Source: CAVXAE01 sp044225565 (lineage in GTDB: Bacteria; Pseudomonadota; Gammaproteobacteria; Steroidobacterales; Steroidobacteraceae). Taken from it: DNA of 32,955 bases. Below are positions 17,308-24,058 of the stretch, in pieces. The stretch's first letter is position 1. Every line of letters starts with the position of its first letter. The position numbers and the translations under genes are program-made. The notes under the pieces are model-generated. The model did no database searches. It was not told where the DNA came from and saw nothing but the letters and a program-made list of their open reading frames with translations. The stretch spans positions 1 to 32,955 of the forward strand of contig JBGAIL010000035.1 of NCBI GenBank assembly GCA_044225565.1, written 5' to 3'.

Positions 17308-17989
17308 ATGATCGTCAATCGCAAAATCTGGCTGGGTCTCACTCTCATGGCTTCCGGCGGCATCGCCACGACGGCATTCGCCGGCATGCAGGCGGGTGAG
17401 GGTGGCGAAGGCGGAGAGGCCGGCGCCACCGCCGCCAAGGCTCAGGGCGGCGAGGCCGGCGAAGCCGGTGAAGGTGGAGAGAAGGGCAGCTTCCCCGGCG
17501 GCAATTTCGATCGCGCGCTCGCGCTGCTGATGGCGGGCGAGGGTGGCGAAGGAGGCATCGGGACGATCAAGGGCAAACGTACGGTGAGCGTGCCTGCGCT
17601 CGACGACGCGCAGATCAGGAAGGTGGTGAGCGGCAACACGCTGCGCACCGAATACCACCTCGCGTATCACCTCGACCCGTCGGGCTCGGCCGAAGGCTGG
17701 GAGATGCTGTGGGAGAAAGTGGACCCTTCGAAGTGCGCGCCCGGGAAGCTGCAGAACGGGGAGTGCTGGATGAGCAGGACCGTGAAGCTGCCGGCCGAGC
17801 AAGTGGGCGGCACGGGACGGCAAGCTGTGCATCTCGCCCAGGCTGTCCGCGGTGACGGGCCCGGGTGACTGTGCCGAGGTCTACATGGTGCTCAACAAAG
17901 TGGTGCTCTTCGGCAGCGACGACAAGCTCGTCGGCAAGGGCAGCGATCTGTACAAGGGGCGCAAGCTCGAGGAGAAGGTCGCGCACTGA
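17308..17989 (+). pseudogene. Secreted Gly/Glu-rich protein with GEGGEGG repeats, frameshifted near its end
   Basis: ATG 17308 starts a protein with a clear signal peptide (cut near AFA at residue 25). Then come AGEGGEGGEAG (29-39), GGEAGEAGEGGEKG (47-60) and a second AGEGGEGG (76-83), followed by a globular part with TEYHLAYHLDPSGSAEGWEMLWEKVD and two cysteines. The first frame stops at 17868. The natural-looking continuation is in another frame: DGKLCISPRLSAVTGPGDC then VYMVLNKVVLFGSDDKLVGKGSD, ending KLEEKVAH at TGA 17987-17989. The frames join near GGG at 17814-17816 (one extra base or two missing). Function is unknown. It lies 44 bases after the YtcJ-like gene and may share its transcript. 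Confidence 0.65.
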
Positions 17990-18070
17990 GCGATCACGCT
18001 GCGCCCGGGGCGAGCGATCGCTCAGGCTCAGCGGCTCCTTCTGGCGACAGGCAGCGTTGGTGCCGCCGAA

Positions 18071-19402
18071 TCATCCCGGCAGGCCTACGAAGAGCGGCGC
18101 AGCGACTGGAGCCCAGGGCAGCAGCACGAGCATCGCCGCCGCCACCAGCGTGCCGGCCCCCATGACCGCAGAGACGAGCAGCAGGCTGCTGCCGTGAGCG
18201 AACAGCGCGCCGGCGACGATGGGCCCGAGCGCCGAGCCTCCCCGGCCCACCCCGATCGCGAACCCCGTGCCGCCCGCGCGCAGCGCCGCCGGGAACACCT
18301 GCGCGAAGATGGGATACATGCCGACCACGCCCGCATTCGTGAAGAACCCGGCGAGCGCGGCGAACAGCGACAGCTGCACCAGGTCCCGGTGACCCATGCC
18401 GAACAGCGTGATGCCGACGAACGCCATCAGCATTGCGCCGATGACGGTCGGGAGCAGATTCAGACGGCCGGACAGGAGGCCGAGCGACACGGCCCCCGCG
18501 AGCCCGCCGATGTTCGCACACACCAGCACGCCGCCGGCCGAAGCGGGCTCGTAGCCGAGATCGACCACGATCTTCGGTATCCATTTCACGATGTAGTAGA
18601 ACGACATGATCTGCGCGAAGTAAGCGATGGTGAGCAGCACGGTGAGCGGCGCGAAACCGCCCGAGAACAGCGCGGCGAAGCTCGCCTTTGGTGCGCGCAC
18701 GGCTGGCGGCGGCAATGCGCCGACTGGTGCGAGGCCCAGACGCGCCAGCGTGTGGTTGACCTGTTCGAGCGCGTTGGAGCGGCGCCGCGCGATCAGCGAT
18801 TCGATGGATTCCGGCAGGCGCAGGTAAACCAGCGGGAGCAGGAGCGCCGTCGCGATGCCGCCGAACACGAAGACGGAGCGCCAGCTTCCCGTCTTCGCGA
18901 GCAGCACCGAGGCAATGAGCCCACCCACGAGCGCGCCTGCGGAGTAGCCCGCGATGTTGAGCACGGCGCACATGCCTCTGCGCCGGTCGCTCGAGAACTC
19001 CGCGACGAGCGCGCTGGTCGAGGCGATCATGCCGCCGATGCCCAGCCCCGTGATGAGTCGCACCGCGGAAAGCGACCTCACGTCATCCGCGCCCGCGGCC
19101 AGGAACATGCCGGCCGCCATGACGACGAGACAGCCCAGGATCGTCGGCCTGCGTCCGATGCGGTCCGCCAGCTGGCCCATCAGCACCGAGCCCAGCGCCA
19201 TGCCGATCAATTCCATGGAGAGCACGATGCCGAGCACGGAGCGGTCGATGCCCCAGTCCGCCGCGATGCCCGGGGAGGCGAAGCTGATCGCGAGCACGTC
19301 GAAGCCGTCGAGCGCGTTGAGCGCGATGCAGAGCGCGACGATGAGCACTTGCGGGCGGCCCATGGGGCCCGCCGCGAGGGTCGCCCTCGGATCCGCGCTC
19401 AT
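18071..19402 (-). CDS. MFS transporter, aromatic acid:H+ symporter (AAHS) type
   Basis: A 443-residue inner-membrane protein with twelve predicted hydrophobic helices. Helix 1 carries the AAHS signature ALDGFDVL (Asp32, Asp35). The loop between helices 2 and 3 has GQLADRIGRRP, the major-facilitator motif A, and RLITGLGIGGM follows. AAHS members import benzoate-like or phenylpropanoid acids with protons. It is read on the minus strand only 7 bases after the IclR-type gene stop, so the two form an operon. Divergence from an aldehyde dehydrogenase and a short-chain dehydrogenase suggests uptake of an aromatic compound oxidised by them. The actual substrate is not visible. Confidence 0.9.
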   Translation of the reverse strand: MSADPRATLAAGPMGRPQVLIVALCIALNALDGFDVLAISFASPGIAADWGIDRSVLGIVLSMELIGMALGSVLMGQLADRIGRRPTILGCLVVMAAGMFLAAGADDVRSLSAVRLITGLGIGGMIASTSALVAEFSSDRRRGMCAVLNIAGYSAGALVGGLIASVLLAKTGSWRSVFVFGGIATALLLPLVYLRLPESIESLIARRRSNALEQVNHTLARLGLAPVGALPPPAVRAPKASFAALFSGGFAPLTVLLTIAYFAQIMSFYYIVKWIPKIVVDLGYEPASAGGVLVCANIGGLAGAVSLGLLSGRLNLLPTVIGAMLMAFVGITLFGMGHRDLVQLSLFAALAGFFTNAGVVGMYPIFAQVFPAALRAGGTGFAIGVGRGGSALGPIVAGALFAHGSSLLLVSAVMGAGTLVAAAMLVLLPWAPVAAPLFVGLPG

Positions 19403-19409
19403 GGGCAGC

Positions 19410-20165
19410 TCAGCCGCTGCCGGCTGCCTTCGGTAGCGTTTTCAGGTGCCGGCGCATGATCGCCGCGGTCTCTGCCCTGCGATCCAGGCAACGCGACAGC
19501 GGGCCGACGACCGCGATGGAGAGCTGGCGCGACTGCCCGGGCACCGGCAACGCCACGCCGGCGAGGTCCGGCGTGTATTCCGAGTTGCTCTGGTGATAGC
19601 CCCGCTTGACGGCGTCCGCGATGGCCTTCTCCACGGCCTCCGGCTTCACGGGCGTGGTCGCGGAGTACGATTTGAACTCGATCTTGCGATAGAGCTTCTC
19701 GCGGGCCGCAGGCGTCATCTGCGTGAGCAGCGCGCGACCCACGGAGCTCGCATGGATGGGCACGCGATCGCCGGGCCGGGCCGCATAGCGGACCGCGTGC
19801 CTCGATTCCTCGACGTGGACGAAGATGGCCGAGATTCCCGCCGGCGCGGCGACGATGGTCGTCTCGCCCGTCTCCTTCGCAATGTCCAGCACCCGCTTCT
19901 GCAGCTCGAAGGGCAGGGGTTCCGCATGGGACACCGCTTCGGCCAGCGCGAGCCAGCGAGGGCTGGGGTAGTAGCCCCCTCGGGCCTGCAGCTCGTAGAG
20001 GAAGCCCTTCGCGACCAGCGTGCCGACGAGATTGAGCGTGCTGGAGCGGGGCCATCCGAGATCGTCCGCCATTTCCGCCGGCGTGGCAGGCCGCAGGCGA
20101 CGGGCGAAGTACTCGAGGATCTCCAGGGCGTTGGCGGCCTGTTTGACGTACATGCGGTCTCGCAT
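19410..20165 (-). CDS. IclR-family transcriptional regulator
   Basis: 251 residues: an N-terminal winged helix-turn-helix (KQAANALEILEYFARRLRPA, then PAEMADDLGWPRSSTLNLVGTLVAKGFL) and a C-terminal effector domain containing SVGRALLTQM and GYHQSNSEY followed by GVALPVPG. IclR proteins bind small acids and repress or activate neighbouring catabolic genes. ATG 20165 and ATG 20153 are both possible starts, each with a weak ribosome-binding site. The gene is divergent from the aldehyde dehydrogenase across about 120 bases that contain TGAATC repeats, and it is cotranscribed with the MFS gene. It therefore probably controls this whole cluster. Confidence 0.92.
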   Translation of the reverse strand: MRDRMYVKQAANALEILEYFARRLRPATPAEMADDLGWPRSSTLNLVGTLVAKGFLYELQARGGYYPSPRWLALAEAVSHAEPLPFELQKRVLDIAKETGETTIVAAPAGISAIFVHVEESRHAVRYAARPGDRVPIHASSVGRALLTQMTPAAREKLYRKIEFKSYSATTPVKPEAVEKAIADAVKRGYHQSNSEYTPDLAGVALPVPGQSRQLSIAVVGPLSRCLDRRAETAAIMRRHLKTLPKAAGSG

Positions 20166-20231
20166 CTCGCTGGGGGCTCAAGACTGTACCTCCCTCAAGC
20201 GCGGCCTGCCCGGGGACCGGAGCGGCGCGCG

Positions 20232-20278
20232 TTGACGATGAATCATATCCATGTATTATAAATTCACAATACTGAATC
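20232..20278 (+). promoter_or_regulatory. Aldehyde dehydrogenase promoter with TGAATC repeats (probable IclR operator region)
   Basis: TTGACG (20232-20237) and TATTAT (20254-20259) are spaced by 16 bases and each match the sigma-70 consensus at 5 of 6 positions. TGAATC occurs at 20239-20244 and 20273-20278, with the inverted ATTCA at 20262-20266, so repeats flank the -10 element. This AT-rich patch stands out in GC-rich surroundings. The repeats are candidate binding sites for the divergent IclR-type regulator; that link is inferred. Confidence 0.55.
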
Positions 20279-20289
20279 GAGAGGCAACC

Positions 20290-21801
20290 ATGACCTCAGC
20301 CCCTGCACAGCAGTCCCGTTCCGGCGGGCTCCTGAGACACGAAAAGCTCTTCATCGGCGGCGAGTGGGTGGCACCCCTCGAGGGCGGCCTGCAGGAAAGC
20401 ATCGATCCCGCCACCGGTCGGCCCTGGGCCGCGGTCGCTTTCGGGGGCGCGAAGGACATCGATCGCGCGGTCGATGCCGCGGCAGCGGCGCTTCGCGGGC
20501 CGTGGGGGAAGATGACTGCGCTCGAGCGCGGCGCGCTGCTGCGCAAGCTGGCGGATCTCTATCAGGCCTACGCCGGGCAGATGGCCGCGCTGGAATCGCG
20601 GGACTCCGGCCGTGCCATCCGCGAATCCCGCGTCGACATCGCCGGCCATCACCAGTGGTATCGCTGGTTCGCCTCGCTGGCCGAGACGCGCGGTGGCACC
20701 ACCATTCCCCTCGACGACAGCGTGCATGCGTTCACCACCAGCGTGCCGCTCGGCGTCGTCGGAGCGATCACGCCGTGGAACGTTCCGATGATGACCACCA
20801 CCTGGAAACTGGCGCCTGCACTGGCCGCCGGCTGCGCGGTGGTGCTCAAGCCCGCGGAGCAGACTCCCGTCACTTCGCTCGAGCTCGCGCGATTGATCGA
20901 GCTGGCGGGCTTCCCGCCCGGCGTGGTGAATGTGGTGCCGGGCTTCGGCCATGACACCGGTGCGGCGCTCGTCGCGCACCCGGGTGTGGCGAAGATCGCT
21001 TTCACCGGGGAAGGGCGCACGGCCAGGACCATCCTTCGCAACGGCGCAGACACGTTGAAGCGCTTCTCCTTCGAGCTGGGCGGGAAGGCGCCGCACATCA
21101 TCTTCGCGGATGCGGATGTCGACCAGGCCGTGAATGCGGCCACCAATTCCGCCTGGGCGCTGTGCGGCCAGAGCTGTGCGCTCGGCTCGCGCGTGCTGGT
21201 GGAGCGGCCGGTCTACGATCGCGTCGTCGAGGCGTTTGCGCAGCGCGCCGCCAAGGTGCGCGTGGGCATGCCGCACGACGATGCCACCCACATGGGCCCG
21301 CAGGCGCACGCCGAACAGCTGGCCAAGACGTTGTCCTATATCTCCATCGGCAAGGAAGAGGGCGCGAAGCTGGTCGCCGGAGGGCATCGCATCGTCGAGC
21401 GCGGCCTCGCAGACGGCTATTTCGTCGCGCCGACCGTCTTCGCGGGTGTCTCGAATACGATGCGCATCGCCCGCGAGGAGATCTTCGGCCCGGTCGCCGC
21501 GCTGATCCCGTTCGACGGGGAAGACGAGGCGGTCGCCATCGCAAACGACAGCGACTATGGCCTCGCGGCGGGCCTGTGGACCCGGGACGTGGGGCGCGCG
21601 CATCGCGTATCGAACCGCATCGCTTCGGGCATGGTGTGGGTCAACACCTATCGCTACATCCGCTGGTCCACGCCCTATGGCGGCTTCAAATCGAGCGGCT
21701 GGGGCCGCGAGAACGGCGCCGAGGCGCTGGACGGCTACTTGCAGACGCGCACCACGGTGATCGGCACCACCGGCCGGTTCCCCGACGCCTACGCGCAGTG
21801 A
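20290..21801 (+). CDS. NAD(P)-dependent aldehyde dehydrogenase
   Basis: A 503-residue enzyme of normal family length. The catalytic residues are all visible: PWNVP with Asn164, FELGGKAPHI with Glu262, and CGQSCALGSRVL with the nucleophile Cys296. EEIFGPVAALIPF and GMVWVNTYRYIRWSTPYGGFKSSGWGRENG complete the cofactor and oligomer regions. It oxidises an aldehyde to the acid. ATG 20290 is chosen over the upstream in-frame ATG at 20251, which lies in the promoter, because AGAGG precedes it at the correct distance. The cofactor-binding FTGS motif here reads FTGEGRTAR, a modest deviation. The short-chain dehydrogenase follows 14 bases later, so alcohol and aldehyde oxidation may be paired. Confidence 0.95.
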   Translation: MTSAPAQQSRSGGLLRHEKLFIGGEWVAPLEGGLQESIDPATGRPWAAVAFGGAKDIDRAVDAAAAALRGPWGKMTALERGALLRKLADLYQAYAGQMAALESRDSGRAIRESRVDIAGHHQWYRWFASLAETRGGTTIPLDDSVHAFTTSVPLGVVGAITPWNVPMMTTTWKLAPALAAGCAVVLKPAEQTPVTSLELARLIELAGFPPGVVNVVPGFGHDTGAALVAHPGVAKIAFTGEGRTARTILRNGADTLKRFSFELGGKAPHIIFADADVDQAVNAATNSAWALCGQSCALGSRVLVERPVYDRVVEAFAQRAAKVRVGMPHDDATHMGPQAHAEQLAKTLSYISIGKEEGAKLVAGGHRIVERGLADGYFVAPTVFAGVSNTMRIAREEIFGPVAALIPFDGEDEAVAIANDSDYGLAAGLWTRDVGRAHRVSNRIASGMVWVNTYRYIRWSTPYGGFKSSGWGRENGAEALDGYLQTRTTVIGTTGRFPDAYAQ

Positions 21802-21815
21802 ACGGGAGAGCTCCG

Positions 21816-22583
21816 ATGAGACTTGAAGGCAAGCTTGCAGTGATCACCGCGGCCGCCTCCGGCATGGGCCGCGAGGGCGTGGCGCGCTTCGTTCGCGAAG
21901 GCGCGCGCGTCGCGGCCATCGACATCAACTCCGATGCGCTTGCAGCTCTGGTGCGCGAGTTCGGGCCGGGCGGTGAGGTCATTCCCGTGCAGGCGGACCT
22001 GTCCACCGAGCAGGGCGCCCGGGACAGCATCGACCAGGCGGCGCAGGCGCTCGGCGGCATCGACATTCTCTGGGCTCATGCCGGTACGCCCGGCCCGGCT
22101 TCGGTGGAGAACCTGGACATGGCGCAGTACCAGCGGGCGATGGCGCTGAACGTCACGTCCGCCGTGGTCGCTGCGGGTGCGGTGGCCAGGCACATGCGCA
22201 AGCGCGGTGGCGGGTCGCTCATCTTCACGTCATCCATCTCGGGGCTGGTGGGCTCGATGTTCAGCCCCATCTATTCCAGCGCGAAGTTCGCCGTGGTGGG
22301 GCTCGGCAAGTCGTTGGCTCTGAGCCTCGCGGCGGATCGCATCCGTGTGAACGTGCTGTGCCCCGGCCTCACCGAGACGCCGATGATGAATGGCTTCATC
22401 GCGCGCAGCGGCGATCCGCAGGAAGCGGCCGCCAACGCCTCCAAATTCCTCACGGCCATCCCGCTGGGCCGGTTCGGCCATGCCGAGGACGTGGCGCAGG
22501 CGGCGCTCTGGCTCGCCTCCGACGAATCGAGCTACATCACCGGAGTGGCGCTGCCCATCGATGGGGGCTATTCCGCCCGCTAG
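21816..22583 (+). CDS. Short-chain dehydrogenase/reductase (SDR), FabG-like
   Basis: A 255-residue classical SDR. The Rossmann motif is TAAASGMG (usually TGxxxGxG), Asp36 after the second strand suggests NAD, and the active site is Ser140, Tyr153 and Lys157 with Asn112. The NNAG motif is replaced by AHAG (87-90). The C-terminus has ITGVALPIDGGYSAR. ATG 21816 follows GGGAGAG at 21804-21810. It is the last gene of the aldehyde dehydrogenase unit and ends 3 bases before the convergent VapC-type gene. The substrate is unknown; an alcohol or ketone of the same pathway as the dehydrogenase is likely. A decayed copy of its last codons lies at 23348-23373. Confidence 0.93.
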   Translation: MRLEGKLAVITAAASGMGREGVARFVREGARVAAIDINSDALAALVREFGPGGEVIPVQADLSTEQGARDSIDQAAQALGGIDILWAHAGTPGPASVENLDMAQYQRAMALNVTSAVVAAGAVARHMRKRGGGSLIFTSSISGLVGSMFSPIYSSAKFAVVGLGKSLALSLAADRIRVNVLCPGLTETPMMNGFIARSGDPQEAAANASKFLTAIPLGRFGHAEDVAQAALWLASDESSYITGVALPIDGGYSAR

Positions 22584-22584
22584 G
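22559..22584 (+). repeat. Intact copy of a 26-bp near-repeat (SDR gene 3' end)
   Basis: The last codons and TAG stop of the SDR gene (encoding DGGYSAR) match 23348-23373 at 22 of 26 positions. The two copies flank the vapBC pair. The differences include one synonymous change, and the reading (DGGYSAR against DGGHSVR) and stop codon are kept, so both look coding-derived. Confidence 0.6.
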
Positions 22585-22586
22585 TT

Positions 22587-23024
22587 CTATCGGGTGATCA
22601 GTGGATTGCGGGTCTTCAGCTCCCCGAAACGTGAGAAGTCGCGGTCTGCGCTGAGCAGCTCCCGCACGCCGTGGTGCATGCACAGGGCGGCGATCCGTCC
22701 GTCGTGGATTCGGGGGCCGCTGATCTTCGACTTTTCGACGATTCGGGCCAGCACTTCCCAGTAGCCCGGGCTTTCCGAAAGCAGCATGGTGGTGGGGGAT
22801 TCGAGCCATGCACTGATCTGCTGGAGCGCCCTGGCTGGCGTCGAGGGCGGCGAATAAATCCGCTCGTGCGTGACGATGGAGAAGAACTCGTGAACGCAGG
22901 GCCACGGTAGCGCCCAGGACGCACTGCCTTCTGCGAGCTCGCGCAGACAGGCCGCGGCGGGCTCGTGCCACTCGCTATCGCGCCGGTGAGCGTAAACGAG
23001 GATATTGGTGTCGACGGCGATCAA
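22587..23024 (-). CDS. vapC: PIN-domain ribonuclease toxin, VapC-type
   Basis: A 145-residue PIN-domain protein. It opens with AVDTNILVYAH, and the four acidic metal-binding residues are Asp5, Glu46 (VHEFFSIV), Asp108 (PRIHDGRIAAL) and Asp127 (LLSADRDF). VapC toxins are magnesium-dependent endoribonucleases, often cutting tRNA or rRNA. The start is TTG at 23024, overlapping the antitoxin stop as TTGA, with AAGG upstream; no in-frame ATG is nearby. Overlap after a vapB-like gene is the normal toxin-antitoxin order. The gene ends 3 bases from the convergent SDR gene. Confidence 0.9.
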   Translation of the reverse strand: MIAVDTNILVYAHRRDSEWHEPAAACLRELAEGSASWALPWPCVHEFFSIVTHERIYSPPSTPARALQQISAWLESPTTMLLSESPGYWEVLARIVEKSKISGPRIHDGRIAALCMHHGVRELLSADRDFSRFGELKTRNPLITR

Positions 23025-23266
23025 CCGCCATGACCTTCGTAGCTGCGGCTACGGAGTTCGTCCCAGGAATGTCCGGCAGCTTCCGGATGCAGCCCGTTGC
23101 CGGCGACTGACGCGTCCTTCAACTTGAAAGGGCGTACGCCGCGGCGGGAGCCCAGAACAAGCCGGAGCCCCCGTTCGACGAGTGCGCGAACCGTCGTGCC
23201 CTCGCTGCGGGCGAGCGCCTTCGCTTCCTTGAGGAGCGGGCTGGCGATTTCCAGGGTCGTTTTCAT
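23021..23266 (-). CDS. vapB: VapB-type antitoxin (ribbon-helix-helix type)
   Basis: 81 residues starting MKTTLEIASPLLKEAKALARSEGTTVRALVERGLRLVL, the opening beta-strand and two helices of short VapB-like DNA-binding antitoxins, followed by a flexible tail that would wrap the toxin. ATG 23266 is preferred over 23278 because the latter sits inside the -10 element. The predicted transcript starts about 4 bases before ATG 23266, so the message is almost leaderless. The stop overlaps the TTG start of the toxin gene. Antitoxin binding to the palindrome at 23288-23301 is expected to autoregulate the pair. Confidence 0.85.
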   Translation of the reverse strand: MKTTLEIASPLLKEAKALARSEGTTVRALVERGLRLVLGSRRGVRPFKLKDASVAGNGLHPEAAGHSWDELRSRSYEGHGG

Positions 23267-23276
23267 ATGGGTGGCC

Positions 23277-23305
23277 ATTATAGGTAGTATGGGTACCCAT
23301 ATCAA
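23277..23305 (-). promoter_or_regulatory. vapBC promoter with perfect 14-bp palindromic operator
   Basis: On the minus strand TTGATA (23305-23300) and a perfect TATAAT (23282-23277) are exactly 17 bases apart. The spacer holds the perfect palindrome TATGGGTACCCATA (23288-23301), which overlaps the last bases of the -35 element. The predicted start is near 23270, leaving only about 4 bases before the antitoxin ATG at 23266. A promoter built round a palindrome is the expected design for an autorepressed toxin-antitoxin operon. Confidence 0.75.
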
Positions 23306-23347
23306 TTACGGGATCGCGGCTGAGCACAATGCGTACGGGCGCTCCGC

Positions 23348-23373
23348 CGATGGGGGCCACTCCGTCCGATAGG
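23348..23373 (+). repeat. Decayed second copy of the SDR 3' end
   Basis: Matches 22559-22584 at 22 of 26 positions and would encode DGGHSVR followed by TAG. It has no gene body of its own and lies on the far side of vapBC. It is either a remnant of a second SDR gene or a duplication linked with arrival of the toxin-antitoxin pair. The bases before it (GGGCGCT) also partly resemble the SDR sequence. Confidence 0.5.
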
Positions 23374-23473
23374 CCATAATCCTCTCCTGCGTTGAGGGAC
23401 CGCCCTCGCGCTGCGTTTAACTCCGATGGCGCCGTCCATCGGGCCTGCGCCATTCGAGAGGAGTGCTTCCCGG

Positions 23474-24058
23474 GTGCCCTCGCAAGAGCGGACGAGTCTC
23501 GACAACGTGGTGCCGCTGGACCCCATGGCCCGGCGGCTGCGGGACCGGCTTTTCCAGGAGCTGGTGCGCGACCACGATGCCGCGCTGAGGCGGTTCCTGC
23601 GCGGCCGGCTCGCCCTGGAGGCGGACCGCGAGGATCTGCTGCAGGAGATCTACCTGCGCGTCGTGCGGCACCGCGACCCTGAGCGCATCGGCCAGAATCC
23701 GCGCGCCTTCCTCTTCACGGTGGCGACGAACCTGATCCAGGACCGGGCGCGCCGGCGTTCGGCGCGGCGCGAGAGCGCGCACGTTCCGCTCGAGGATCAG
23801 GAGATCCCCGGAGCGTTCACCGTCGACGGCCTGGTCGAAGGCCGGGAAGCCCTCGAGCTGATGCGGCGGGCGATCGTCGGCCTGCCCGAGCCCTGCCGGC
23901 GCATCTTCGTCAGATGCCGGTTCGAGGAATGGAGCTACCGGGAGGCCGCCGACGCGGAGGGCATCTCGGTGAGCATGGTGGAGAAGCACGTGTCGCATGC
24001 GCTGCGGGTCCTGAGGCGCTCGCTGGAGGAGTCGAGATGTCGAACAGAGACCGGTTGA
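23474..24058 (+). CDS. ECF sigma factor, FecI-type
   Basis: About 194 residues. Sigma region 2 is visible in HDAALRRFLRGRLALEADREDLLQEIYLRVVRH and NPRAFLFTVATNLIQDRARR. Region 4 is LPEPCRRIFVRCRFEEWSYREAADAEGISVSMVEKHVSHALRVLRR. Region 3 is missing, as in all ECF factors. GTG 23474 is favoured because GAGAGGAG lies at 23456-23463; ATG 23426 is in frame but has no ribosome-binding site. FecI-type sigma factors transcribe a neighbouring TonB-dependent receptor gene when the anti-sigma factor releases them. The FecR-like gene begins 22 bases before this stop, giving coupled translation. CATAAT at 23375-23380 could be a -10 element, but no good -35 was found. Confidence 0.9.
   Translation: MPSQERTSLDNVVPLDPMARRLRDRLFQELVRDHDAALRRFLRGRLALEADREDLLQEIYLRVVRHRDPERIGQNPRAFLFTVATNLIQDRARRRSARRESAHVPLEDQEIPGAFTVDGLVEGREALELMRRAIVGLPEPCRRIFVRCRFEEWSYREAADAEGISVSMVEKHVSHALRVLRRSLEESRCRTETG

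Noticed and set aside
18012..18023. Perfect palindrome GAGCGATCGCTC in the convergent gap before the MFS gene end
   Set aside because: It has no loop or T-run and no second site with function nearby; a partial copy at 17988-17995 is probably chance.
23097..23372. 91-codon plus-strand frame opposite vapB that ends with the SDR-like tail
   Set aside because: Most of it is antisense to the antitoxin gene and its promoter; only the last codons are of interest and are reported as a repeat.
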